Shown one piece after another: positions 37,071 to 44,109 of a stretch of 44,109 nucleotides of DNA (its first letter is position 1; each line of letters opens with the position of its first letter). The translations under genes were made by a program, and so were the position numbers. Source of the stretch: an uncultured delta proteobacterium (GTDB lineage Bacteria > Desulfobacterota > Desulfobulbia > Desulfobulbales > Desulfocapsaceae); contig CAIQWD010000070.1 in assembly GCA_903875445.1 (NCBI GenBank), positions 1-44,109 of the forward strand, given 5' to 3'. The notes below the pieces were generated by a model, which saw nothing but the letters and a program-made list of their open reading frames with translations, ran no database searches and was not told where the DNA came from.

Positions 37071-37199
37071 TTATTTCATGGACACCTTGGTGATCAGGAC
37101 GACCAGCAGGACCACCACCAATACCCCGATTACCGTCCATAGCCACATCCCTCCGCCAAACCCACCACTCATCCATCCGTTGCCATAATTTATCATCAT
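37071..37199 (-). CDS. Small single-helix membrane protein
   Basis: 42 residues from the ATG at 37199 (two ATGs in a row). A Gly/Trp/Met-rich head (MSGGFGGGMWLW) is followed by one membrane helix (TVIGVLVVVLLVVLI) and the short tail TKVSMK. It resembles the N-terminus of SHOCT-type small membrane proteins but lacks the SHOCT helix. It lies directly ahead of the H+-ATPase on the same strand, so it may be a small regulator or subunit (inference). Confidence 0.5.
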   Translation of the reverse strand: MMINYGNGWMSGGFGGGMWLWTVIGVLVVVLLVVLITKVSMK

Positions 37200-37313
37200 A
37201 AGGCTCCCCTGTTTGCGCTGCGATCAACCTGCCACCCGGTAGTCTTTATTGTCGTTTACATGTTGTAACTTGGCTGGGTGTGTTTCTTCATATCGGTAGC
37301 GGCAGAAACCCGT

Positions 37314-37676
37314 TCATACTTCACCCAACCACTTCCGAGCCTCATCACCATCGGCGTGATCAAAATATCGAACAGTCGCTTTCGTGAAAGGCTTGCAGAA
37401 TATCGCCATACCGTGCTGCCACCGCTCTTCTCCGACCATCGCGAGCCGCTCGATGTCGCCGAAGTGTTTCACGCCGAATTTGAAGTCTTCCCACGCCGCA
37501 CTGGCCTCCCAGCCGTGAAAGTCGCTCATATCGAACAATACGCGCAATTTCCCATGCTGCCGGATGAGTCGTTCGAACTCGGGAACAAGGTGCTCGTAAT
37601 CCGCTTTTTCCAGCTTGCCGCTGACATGAATGATAAGCCTCTGGCCGCCGTTTTCTTCATTGACTTGAATGGGCAT
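37314..37676 (-). CDS. SpoIIAA-like (STAS-fold) protein
   Basis: 120 residues from the ATG at 37676 after AAGGAG. RLIIHVSGKLEKADYEHLVP, LRVLFDMSDFHGWEASAAWE and RYFDHADGDEARKWL match the SpoIIAA-like family seen at 7872. The ligand is unknown. It is the first intact gene after the sigma-54 promoter at 38236 and stands upstream of the small membrane protein and the proton pump, so it may be a stress-related companion. Confidence 0.8.
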   Translation of the reverse strand: MPIQVNEENGGQRLIIHVSGKLEKADYEHLVPEFERLIRQHGKLRVLFDMSDFHGWEASAAWEDFKFGVKHFGDIERLAMVGEERWQHGMAIFCKPFTKATVRYFDHADGDEARKWLGEV

Positions 37677-37735
37677 TTTGGACTCCTTTTTTAGTTTACG
37701 GTTACATGATTTCCCCGACCTCGTTTTCCCATTGT

Positions 37736-38086
37736 TCAAAAGCTCGAGTGCTCCGCGTCAACATAGCCAGTGGGAGAAGAAGACACTTTGGTGAATATAT
37801 TGTGAGAGGCTGCATTCCACAAATCGATGACCGGTACATCGGAATGGTCGGGGTTGAAACTGAAAATGCTGAGTGAAGCTGTGCCGAGCGGAAAATGCCG
37901 CGCTTCGACCAATGGCAATCCGATCCATCTTGCAGCCAGGACACTACCGAATTGGCCGTGCGGACAACCGTCCTGAAAAACATTCCAGTCCGGTCGTTCC
38001 TTGCAAATATCCACAGACCGCTTTCCTTCGTAATCGTCATAGTCCCATTCCGCCAGGTCCGGTTCGATTTCCGGGACCTTATCCAA
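37736..38086 (-). pseudogene. Histidine-phosphatase (phosphoglycerate-mutase-like), C-terminal fragment
   Basis: 116 residues from a TTG. LAEWDYDDYEGKRSVDICKE, ARWIGLPLVEARHFPLGTAS and DVPVIDLWNAASH are typical of the second half of histidine phosphatases. The N-terminal RHGxT catalytic motif, normally about 75 residues before, is missing, and no frame upstream supplies it. The fragment is 10-60 bp ahead of the SpoIIAA-like gene. It is therefore a dead remnant, cut by the control region now driving the operon. Confidence 0.6.
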
Positions 38087-38235
38087 GTGGATTATGTTTC
38101 AATGCATTTTCTGTTGCTTATGCATTGGTGGGAGTCTTCTTTACATCTCTCTTCTTGCTCATGTACTGTGGCAAGGAGTACCGTAGTGCGGTGCCCGACG
38201 GGAAGGGTACAGAGCTATACTCACTCCTTTATTCA

Positions 38236-38250
38236 GCAATCATTGTGCCA
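38236..38250 (-). promoter_or_regulatory. Sigma-54 promoter (-24/-12)
   Basis: Minus-strand CCTGGCACAATGATTGCTGA has TGGCAC-N5-TTGC at perfect spacing. It is 100 positions from operator site 4. It should drive the SpoIIAA-like, small membrane protein, H+-ATPase, aspT, aspD series. Confidence 0.85.
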
Positions 38251-38349
38251 GGCTCCAGGCACTTTGATCATGTGATCTATCGTTTTGCTATTTATGAAGA
38301 AAATACTGAAAATTGATATGGAGGAAGGTCGCTGACGACCATAGAATCG

Positions 38350-38381
38350 GGTCATATTTGCCCAAGTGGTTATATTTGACC
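38350..38381 (-). promoter_or_regulatory. Tandem palindromic operator, site 4
   Basis: GGTCATATTTGCCC (38350-38363) and GGTTATATTTGACC (38368-38381), spacer AAGT. It pairs with the sigma-54 promoter at 38236. The gap 38087-38495 contains no other feature. Confidence 0.85.
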
Positions 38382-38495
38382 ACTTCCTGTTTTTTGGTGG
38401 TTTGCGTGGCAGATCTTCAGGGCGGTTTGAAAATAACGACAGACATGACTTTTTCTAACTCACTGCCGGGAATCGCGGCGATACACTGCATCCAG

Positions 38496-39413
38496 CTACT
38501 TTTCTTTTGCCTGCCATGTCTCTATTTCGATAAATATGCGCTGGACGTGCGGATAAGCTTGTTTGATTGCTTTGTCCAAACCTGCTACGGTTACTTCAAC
38601 TGCTGTGGCAAAGATCGGATCGACGAAATCGACGCTGATATTGACGAGAATAAAGTCAGGCCCCATATGCATGGTCAATACTTCGTTGACCTGTTTGATT
38701 TCTTTATAGGAACAGGCGATTTCCCGTATCCCTTGAACGACCTCTTTGTTGGCGCTCTCTCCGATCAAGAGACTTTTTGTCTCGGAGGCAAGTAAAAGGG
38801 CTGTTCCCGCCAGTATCAACCCGATAATGACGGCTGCGGCAGCATCATAAACAGAATTCCCGGTAAGATCACTGACAAGGATCCCCAGAAATGCGACGAC
38901 AAGACCGATGATTGCAGCGGAATCCTCCATCAGCACAATAAAAATTGATGGGTCCTTCCCTCTATGAATAGCCCGGATATAACTCCACTCACCTTTTGAT
39001 TTGCCGAACTCTATCAACGCGATATACCAGCTGATTCCTTCGAAAACTATGGCCAGACCGATAACACCGTAGCTGACGAAAGAATTTTTCACCGGCATCG
39101 GAGAGATGAGATGATCAATTCCCTTGTACATTGAAAGTCCCGCACCACCTGCAAAGAGGACCATGGCCACAACAAAGCTCCAGAAATAAATCTCCTTGCC
39201 ATGGCCGAAAGGGAATTGGTTGTCGGCAGGCATTTTAGCCCGCCGCAATCCATACAGCAGGAGAATTTCGTTGCCCGTGTCGGCGACCGAATGGACCGCT
39301 TCCGACAACATGGCCGAACTTCCGGTCATGACAGCTGCAATGACTTTGGATATTGCTATCAGGCAATTCCCGGCCAGAGCTGCGTAGATAACTTTATGAG
39401 AAGAGGTCATCAT
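38496..39413 (-). CDS. Cation diffusion facilitator (CDF) transporter
   Basis: 305 residues from the ATG at 39413. Six membrane helices in the first 200 residues contain AVHSVADTGNEILLLYGLRR (helix 2, metal site) and MEDSAAIIGLVVAF (helix 5). A C-terminal cytosolic domain (EIACSYKEIKQVNEVLTMHM onward) follows. It exports divalent metals such as Zn, Fe or Mn in exchange for protons. It is the last gene of a series MarC, iron permease, YihY, CDF. Confidence 0.88.
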   Translation of the reverse strand: MMTSSHKVIYAALAGNCLIAISKVIAAVMTGSSAMLSEAVHSVADTGNEILLLYGLRRAKMPADNQFPFGHGKEIYFWSFVVAMVLFAGGAGLSMYKGIDHLISPMPVKNSFVSYGVIGLAIVFEGISWYIALIEFGKSKGEWSYIRAIHRGKDPSIFIVLMEDSAAIIGLVVAFLGILVSDLTGNSVYDAAAAVIIGLILAGTALLLASETKSLLIGESANKEVVQGIREIACSYKEIKQVNEVLTMHMGPDFILVNISVDFVDPIFATAVEVTVAGLDKAIKQAYPHVQRIFIEIETWQAKEK

Positions 39414-39441
39414 GCCTTCCGGGTCTCTTTGCTCGGAAACA

Positions 39442-40335
39442 TCATGTCTCAATGCCCATTTTTTTTTCGCCGGTCAATGTGCCGGATTTACGCTCCAGTT
39501 CGACAATGACCTGGGCACCAAGCAGCAGGATCACGGCGACAAACTCAATGCTTATAAGAGCCACCACGGTCATGGCAATGGAACCGTAGATGATATTAAC
39601 CATGGATACGGTCGCGTAATACCAGATCAGCACCCGACGGGTGATCTCCCATAAAACCGTGGCGGTCAGTCCTCCGATGAGCGCGTGACGAAACCTGACT
39701 CGCACCACGGGCATCACCAGATAGATAGAGGTAAGTATCAACACCTCGCCGATTATCCCCAAAAGAGACAGTGCCACTCCGGTTGCGCCGCCAAGATTTA
39801 AACTCCAACCGAGAATTGTCGGATGTCTGCTTTCCAGGTTCGTAATTGCACCCACAATAAACGACACCAGCACAATACCGAACCCCATCACAAAGATATA
39901 GGCATAGGGAATAATTGCCGAGATGAAGAACTTCCGCCGAATAATCCTGCCATGCTGAAAAAAGATCACCGACATGGCGTTCTCAAGCATCGAAAAGGCA
40001 ACAGAGCTGAAAAACAACATAACAAGAAAGCCGATAATTCCGACAACCTTGCGATTTTCAAGGAATGTTTGCGCCTGATCGGTCAACGTTGCCGCATAGC
40101 CGGGAACCGCCATGTTCAGGTAGGTCGACAAGGTGAGAATCAACTGCTGTTCTTCTATGAATTGCGTTAGCACAATCAGGGCGAGTATGGACAGTGGCAC
40201 GATCGACAACAAGGTATAATAGGCGACGGCACCGGCAAGCAGGAGTCCTTTATTGGTGTAAAACCCACGACCTACCTGCAACAGGAAACTGAGAATACAA
40301 ATTGTCAATTGATAGGTATTTTGTCGTCTGTTCAT
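39442..40335 (-). CDS. YihY/BrkB-family membrane protein
   Basis: 297 residues with six membrane helices, including GAVAYYTLLSIVPLSILALI, YAYIFVMGFGIVLVSFIVGA and YGSIAMTVVALISIEFVAVI. These are standard features of the YihY family, once mis-named ribonuclease BN. The function is unknown. The start overlaps the stop of the iron-permease gene by 4 nt (ATGA), so translation is coupled. It lies 28 bp before the CDF gene. Confidence 0.85.
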   Translation of the reverse strand: MNRRQNTYQLTICILSFLLQVGRGFYTNKGLLLAGAVAYYTLLSIVPLSILALIVLTQFIEEQQLILTLSTYLNMAVPGYAATLTDQAQTFLENRKVVGIIGFLVMLFFSSVAFSMLENAMSVIFFQHGRIIRRKFFISAIIPYAYIFVMGFGIVLVSFIVGAITNLESRHPTILGWSLNLGGATGVALSLLGIIGEVLILTSIYLVMPVVRVRFRHALIGGLTATVLWEITRRVLIWYYATVSMVNIIYGSIAMTVVALISIEFVAVILLLGAQVIVELERKSGTLTGEKKMGIET

Positions 40336-40760
40336 GATTGGATAATTTGTGGTACTCCGGTATCATCCGTATCTTTCCCCAAATCCTCTCTTGCTTGTTT
40401 TGCCAGATCCTCATAAGTGATTCGAATTTTATCAAGTTCTTTCTCGTCTAATTCTTCCAGATCCAAGAGAGCATTATGTGCTCCTTCCATTACGCGAATC
40501 AATTCGTCCAATTTTACCTGTAAAGCCAGAGAGTCTCTGTTCTGTGTATTTTGTATCAGAAACACCATAAGAAAGGTGACAATAGTAGTGCCGGTATTAA
40601 TAACCAGTTGCCAGGTATCACCGAATTTGAAGATCGGACCGGTAAGTATCCAGATTATGATTACCGATACAGCAATCATAAAGGCAATAGGCTGTCCGGT
40701 TTTCCGCGCTGTCGCTTTTGCAAAGCGAGTAAACCAGGAAGTAGATTTTGTAGGTTTCAT
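40332..40760 (-). CDS. Low-affinity iron permease-like protein
   Basis: 142 residues from the ATG at 40760 after GAGGGA. Two membrane helices (AFMIAVSVIIIWILTGPIF and INTGTTIVTFLMVFLIQNTQ) and NRDSLALQVKLDELIR are the signature of the low-affinity iron permease family (PF04120). A charged tail of about 55 residues follows. Despite the name, bacterial members are not proven iron carriers. It lies 68 bp after marC. Confidence 0.85.
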   Translation of the reverse strand: MKPTKSTSWFTRFAKATARKTGQPIAFMIAVSVIIIWILTGPIFKFGDTWQLVINTGTTIVTFLMVFLIQNTQNRDSLALQVKLDELIRVMEGAHNALLDLEELDEKELDKIRITYEDLAKQAREDLGKDTDDTGVPQIIQS

Positions 40761-40828
40761 AACGATTCCCTCATGTTTGATAAGCTTGGCAGGTTTTCCT
40801 GCAAATAGTTTCACCTCTTATTGCAGGT

Positions 40829-41476
40829 TCATTTCGTCAATGAGCTGGTAAGCTCAAAGGCACTATGCAGTCCATCAATTACCATCTGCGTCCCAATTAC
40901 CGCAAGAATCAAACCCATCATACGAGTAATTGCTCCCAATGCGCTGGCACCGATGAAGGCCACAAACTTCTCACCGAAGATAAAGCACAGGTATGTTATT
41001 GCACAAAGAAGAGCGAACACCGCAATAGTCACTGCCATATTGCCAAAACCACCCACTGAGAAATTCATCGCAGTGGTGATAGTGCCGGGACCTGCGAGTA
41101 TCGGTATAGCCAGTGGAGACACTGAAACACTGAGTTCCGCCTCCTTTGATTCCTGCTTGTCCTTTTCGCTTGGGTGGTTAACCCTGGAAAAATTACCTTG
41201 CAGCATTTGGAAGCCAATAAAAAAGACCAGCAGACCCCCGGTAATTCGAAAGGCCGGTAGGGTGATGCCAAATAATTCGAAGATCACCTTGCCGGCAAAG
41301 GAAAAAACAACAACGATGAGAAATGCCAACACCAGCGATGTTGATGCCACGGCACCCTTCGTCTGTTTATCCTCACCACGCGTAAGACTCAGGAAAATAG
41401 GGATATTAGCGATGGGATTCATTATAGCAAAGAACCCCATAAAGACAGTCAATGCGTGCAGCAATATCTTTTCCAT
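40829..41476 (-). CDS. MarC-family membrane protein
   Basis: 215 residues, six membrane helices. FFAIMNPIANIPIFLSLTRG, GITLPAFRITGGLLVFFIGFQML and SPLAIPILAGPGTITTAM are MarC motifs. The function of MarC proteins is unsettled (they are not antibiotic pumps). It is the first gene of the four-membrane-protein series. Operator site 5 lies 192 bp upstream, and a degenerate sigma-54-like element at 41531-41545 could serve it. Confidence 0.88.
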   Translation of the reverse strand: MEKILLHALTVFMGFFAIMNPIANIPIFLSLTRGEDKQTKGAVASTSLVLAFLIVVVFSFAGKVIFELFGITLPAFRITGGLLVFFIGFQMLQGNFSRVNHPSEKDKQESKEAELSVSVSPLAIPILAGPGTITTAMNFSVGGFGNMAVTIAVFALLCAITYLCFIFGEKFVAFIGASALGAITRMMGLILAVIGTQMVIDGLHSAFELTSSLTK

Positions 41477-41530
41477 TTTCTGCTTTCAACCTCTTTTAGA
41501 ACCTTAGAAATTCGTTTCTTGTTTTTAACT

Positions 41531-41545
41531 GCAAACTTAATGCCT
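41531..41545 (-). promoter_or_regulatory. Degenerate sigma-54-like element facing marC
   Basis: Minus-strand AGGCATTAAGTTTGC keeps GG and GC at correct spacing but deviates from TGGCAC. It is 123 positions from operator site 5, outside the 99-104 range of the other modules, so it is a weaker candidate than the one facing pepD. Confidence 0.35.
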
Positions 41546-41667
41546 AGTTCATTGTACCGATGAATTGAACGGACCTTATACAGGAAAGCCCTACGTTCCA
41601 TCATCGCATAGGCAGATGAAAGCACCGGATCCCAGAGCCACTCCACCTCTACATGCTCTCAAATAAC

Positions 41668-41698
41668 GGCCATATATGACCAATGGTTACATATGACC
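41668..41698. promoter_or_regulatory. Tandem palindromic operator, site 5
   Basis: GGCCATATATGACC (41668-41681) and GGTTACATATGACC (41685-41698), spacer AAT. It lies between marC (minus) and pepD (plus). The geometry rule (99-104 positions) favours the element at 41801 and thus pepD. The rest of 41477-41873 has no convincing gene. Confidence 0.8.
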
Positions 41699-41800
41699 TT
41701 TCAATTTGCACTTCCGGATGCCGGCGTTATCAACGCTTCTTATGCTGTTTTTCGCAACAAATCATGAAGATGGGTAATAAAAAGGCAAATATTCCAACTC

Positions 41801-41815
41801 TGGTATGAAGTTTGA
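41801..41815 (+). promoter_or_regulatory. Degenerate sigma-54 promoter for pepD
   Basis: TGGTATGAAGTTTGA keeps GG and TTG at the right spacing but has GTAT for GCAC and GA for GC. It is 103 positions from operator site 5 and 59 nt before the pepD start. Two deviations make it tentative. Confidence 0.45.
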
Positions 41816-41873
41816 AGTCTGAAAGGGAGAAAATCAAAACGCTGCTGCAGAATTCATTCGAATGGAGGCAATG

Positions 41874-43313
41874 ATGTTGAAAAACTTGAAGCCAAAACAA
41901 GTATTTCATTATTTTGAAGAACTGGCTGCAATTCCAAGATGCTCAGGCAATGAAAAGCAGGTAAGCGATTACCTGGTGGGTTTTGCAAAAGAAAGAAAGC
42001 TAAAAGTCTTTCAAGATAAAGCTCTGAACGTCATTATCAAAAAACCCGGAACCGCCGGATATGAAAAATCTCCCGCAGTGATTATTCAGGGACATATGGA
42101 CATGGTCTGTGGAAAATCCGCAAAATCCAGTCACGATTTTACAAAGGATCCGATATCCTTAAAGATCGATGGCGATTTTCTACGGGCAAATGGCACAACG
42201 CTAGGCGCTGATAATGGCATAGGAGTGGCCTATGGCCTGGCTATCTTGGATTCGAAGGACATCCCCCACCCACCTATCGAGCTTCTCATCACAACCAACG
42301 AAGAGACCGGAATGAATGGAGCAGCTTCACTTAAAACAGCTCATCTCACCGGCACAACGCTTCTGAATATCGACGCGGAGGAGGAAGGGGTTTTCTTTGT
42401 CAGCTGTGCCGGTGGACTGATTCTTTTAAGTGAATTCAACACCCGTTGGAAGAAAACTGCCAGCAGCGCCCTTTGCATAAAGATTTCCGGCTTGAAAGGC
42501 GGACACTCAGGCCTGGAGATTGTCCAGCAAAGGGCAAATGCCATCAAGCTTCTAGGAAGAATACTGGATGCGGCCAGGAAAGCAGGTGATTTCCATATCT
42601 CAACGATCTCCGGAGGTTCGGATCACAATGCCATCGCCAAAGAAGCGCAGGTGACCGTTGCCGCCAGTGTCGCCGTACTCAAAAAAATCAAGGCCATTGT
42701 TACTAGTTTTTCCCAGGAATTGAAAAAGGAATTCGCCTCTGCGGATCCGGATCTGCAGGTGGCTGTCACTGCTGTTGAGAAAGTTGCCACATACCTTGGC
42801 GGGGGTTCTACCGAGAGGCTTATCGACTTTCTCTTGATTGCTCCCAATGGCGTTCAGTCCATGAGTCCCGACCTGGAAAATCTCGTAGAAAGCAGCCTCA
42901 ATTTTGGTGTACTCGAACAATCGGACAAATCGATCAAGGTCACCATTTCCGTAAGGAGTTGCGTCAATTCGATTAGAGAAGAAATCACCCGCGGGCTTGA
43001 AGCCTTGGCGAAGATAGTTAAAGCCAAAACCTCCCGGACCGGTGAGTATCCCGCCTGGTATTACCAAGCAGATTCAAAGATAAGGGATTTATGTGTCAGT
43101 GTTTACAAAAACGTCTCCGGCAGCGATGCAAAAATCCGGGCCATTCACGCAGGACTTGAATGCGGCCTGCTTAAAGAAAAACTGCCAAAGACAGACATGA
43201 TCAGCTTCGGGCCGAACCTCTGTAATGTCCACACTCCGGATGAGCATCTCAGTATACGCTCGGTGGCCAATATGTGGGCATTCTTGACGGCGATCCTCTC
43301 AAAATTAAAATAA
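41874..43313 (+). CDS. pepD: Aminoacyl-histidine dipeptidase (Xaa-His/peptidase D)
   Basis: 479 residues from the ATG at 41874, chosen because GGAGG is 5 nt ahead (ATGs at 41862 and 41871 are also in frame). M20 metallopeptidase: VIIQGHMDMVCG (zinc ligand His), TLGADNGIGVAYGLAI, TTNEETGMNGA (catalytic Glu), NIDAEEEG and KGGHSGLEI. It cleaves carnosine and other dipeptides in the cytosol. The next gene, an OPT peptide transporter, is 20 bp downstream. Import and hydrolysis of peptides form one operon. Confidence 0.93.
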   Translation: MLKNLKPKQVFHYFEELAAIPRCSGNEKQVSDYLVGFAKERKLKVFQDKALNVIIKKPGTAGYEKSPAVIIQGHMDMVCGKSAKSSHDFTKDPISLKIDGDFLRANGTTLGADNGIGVAYGLAILDSKDIPHPPIELLITTNEETGMNGAASLKTAHLTGTTLLNIDAEEEGVFFVSCAGGLILLSEFNTRWKKTASSALCIKISGLKGGHSGLEIVQQRANAIKLLGRILDAARKAGDFHISTISGGSDHNAIAKEAQVTVAASVAVLKKIKAIVTSFSQELKKEFASADPDLQVAVTAVEKVATYLGGGSTERLIDFLLIAPNGVQSMSPDLENLVESSLNFGVLEQSDKSIKVTISVRSCVNSIREEITRGLEALAKIVKAKTSRTGEYPAWYYQADSKIRDLCVSVYKNVSGSDAKIRAIHAGLECGLLKEKLPKTDMISFGPNLCNVHTPDEHLSIRSVANMWAFLTAILSKLK

Positions 43314-43333
43314 GGCAACTCAGGAGGAGAACC

Positions 43334-44109
43334 ATGGCTAAAGCGAAGCTTGCAACCAAAAAATACGAACTGTCCCAGGAAGCCTACGGTGGAAAGCCCG
43401 GAAACGAATATGTGCCATATATTCCGACAACCGAGGCAATGCCTGAACTCACCGGATACTCCATCATTATCGGCGTCCTCTTTGCCCTCATATTCGCCGC
43501 GGCCAATACCTACCTCGGCCTCAAGGTCGGTCTTACCATCTCCGCAGGCATACCCGGGGCGATTCTCGCCACAGGCCTTCTCAAAGGACTTTTCAGAAGA
43601 AACAATATCTTGGAAGCGAACATGGTCGCATCTCTTTCCGCCATGGGCGAGTCCATTGCCGGCGGCATCATTTTCGTTCTCCCGGCACTGATACTCCTTG
43701 GTTTTGGTCTGAGTATCATGACGGTTGTCATCGTGACGATCATCGGCGGCCTGATGGGCGTATTCTTTATCACCCCGGTAAGAAGATATCTTATTGTCGA
43801 GGAGCACGGCAATCTCATCTATCCCGAGTCGATGGCGGCGGCCGAAGTACTTGTTACCGGAAGCGAAGGCGGCAGCGGCTTCAGGACCGTCCTTCTCGGC
43901 ATGGGAGTTGGCGCCGTGTATAAGATATTCTCCGGCGGATTCAAATTCTTCAGCGAGAATGCTTCGTATACCGTGTCCTTTCGGCAAGCCTGCCATGACG
44001 CCAAAAAATTGATCTGCTACAATCGGTACCCTTCTTATAACCAATGGAGGATTACCGATGGATCAATCACCAGCATTTCCCCCCGCGACACTGCCAGAAG
44101 TTCAATCCA
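43334..44109 (+). CDS. OPT-family oligopeptide transporter, partial and possibly interrupted
   Basis: The start at 43334 follows AGGAGGAGAACC. The sequence has an N-terminal YVPYIPTTEAMPELTGYSII block and five helices. AAANTYLGLKVGLTISAGIP, LEANMVASLSAMGESIAGGI and LIYPESMAAAEVLVTGSEGG are OPT signatures. From about 43976 (residue 215) the family similarity ends, although the frame stays open to the window edge. A new ribosome site and ATG appear at 44058. An insertion into the gene is likely. The intact protein would import peptides by proton symport and pair with PepD. Confidence 0.8.
   Translation, partial: MAKAKLATKKYELSQEAYGGKPGNEYVPYIPTTEAMPELTGYSIIIGVLFALIFAAANTYLGLKVGLTISAGIPGAILATGLLKGLFRRNNILEANMVASLSAMGESIAGGIIFVLPALILLGFGLSIMTVVIVTIIGGLMGVFFITPVRRYLIVEEHGNLIYPESMAAAEVLVTGSEGGSGFRTVLLGMGVGAVYKIFSGGFKFFSENASYTVSFRQACHDAKKLICYNRYPSYNQWRITDGSITSISPRDTARSSI
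44058..44109 (+). CDS. Start of an unidentified gene at the window edge
   Basis: After ATGGAGGATTACCG an ATG opens a frame MDQSPAFPPATLPEVQS that runs off the window. It lies inside the OPT reading region, where similarity to OPT has stopped. It may be the first gene of an insertion sequence; the family cannot be told from 17 residues. Confidence 0.3.
   Translation, partial: MDQSPAFPPATLPEVQS

Noticed and set aside
38101-38316. Plus-strand frame with a hydrophobic segment (ALVGVFFTSLFLLMY) ahead of operator 4
   Set aside because: It overlaps the sigma-54 promoter, has no ribosome site, and no family resemblance.
41449-41646. Open frame of 65 codons upstream of marC on the minus strand
   Set aside because: No ribosome site or family match; overlaps marC start and a sigma-54-like element.

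Overview
The window reads as an accessory metabolic and stress island from a Gram-negative bacterium that uses sigma-54. A deltaproteobacterium (Desulfobacterota-type) would fit the mix of GC-rich operons, SYLF and Lmo0937-like envelope proteins, SpoIIAA-like STAS proteins and sigma-54 promoters. No rRNA or complete tRNA gene is visible, so the taxonomy is inference.

Layout. 0-0.3 kb: an IS21-like end truncates a PAS-domain gene. 0.5-6.5 kb: sigma-54 control region, three Thr-tailed exported proteins, a terminator, then an EIIA-HPr-EI fusion and its EIICB permease. 6.5-10.5 kb: cardiolipin synthase, SpoIIAA-like protein, VapBC, NYN RNase-like protein. 10.9-12.3 kb: small envelope-protein operon. 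12.5-17.1 kb: phosphoketolase, oleate hydratase and a coiled-coil protein. 17.4-18.1 kb: VIT1/CCC1 transporter. 18.2-23.5 kb: AT-rich integron-like gene cassettes (attC sites, no integrase in the window), one attC interrupted by an ORF-less group II intron. 23.6-28.4 kb: small genes of unknown function and gene debris (DNA polymerase fragment, broken PadR regulator, broken IS6-type transposase) around a SprA-related protein and a fosmidomycin-resistance-type MFS pump. 28.5-38.3 kb: frameshifted Kup potassium transporter, aspartate 4-decarboxylase, aspartate:alanine antiporter, P-type H+-ATPase, a small membrane protein and a SpoIIAA-like protein. 38.5-41.5 kb: CDF, YihY, iron-permease and MarC membrane proteins. 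41.9-44.1 kb: PepD dipeptidase and the start of an OPT peptide transporter.

The main discovery is a repeated control module. Five times the window carries two tandem copies of a 14-bp palindrome (consensus GGTCATATATGACC) separated by 3 or 4 bp. In every case a sigma-54 -24/-12 element (best form CTGGCACAATNATTGC) begins 99-104 positions from the near edge of the pair. This is the architecture of an enhancer-binding-protein regulon. Its apparent targets are the Thr-tail proteins (possibly the PTS), the small envelope operon, the coiled-coil/oleate hydratase/phosphoketolase operon, the SpoIIAA/H+-ATPase/AspT/AspD(/Kup) operon, and pepD-OPT (or the divergent marC operon).

Together these genes resemble a lactic-acid-bacterium style energy and acid-tolerance kit: sugar uptake by PTS, phosphoketolase giving acetyl phosphate, aspartate decarboxylation coupled to electrogenic antiport, proton pumping, K+ uptake, peptide use, and fatty-acid hydration. 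A single sigma-54 activator, not encoded in the window, would coordinate them.
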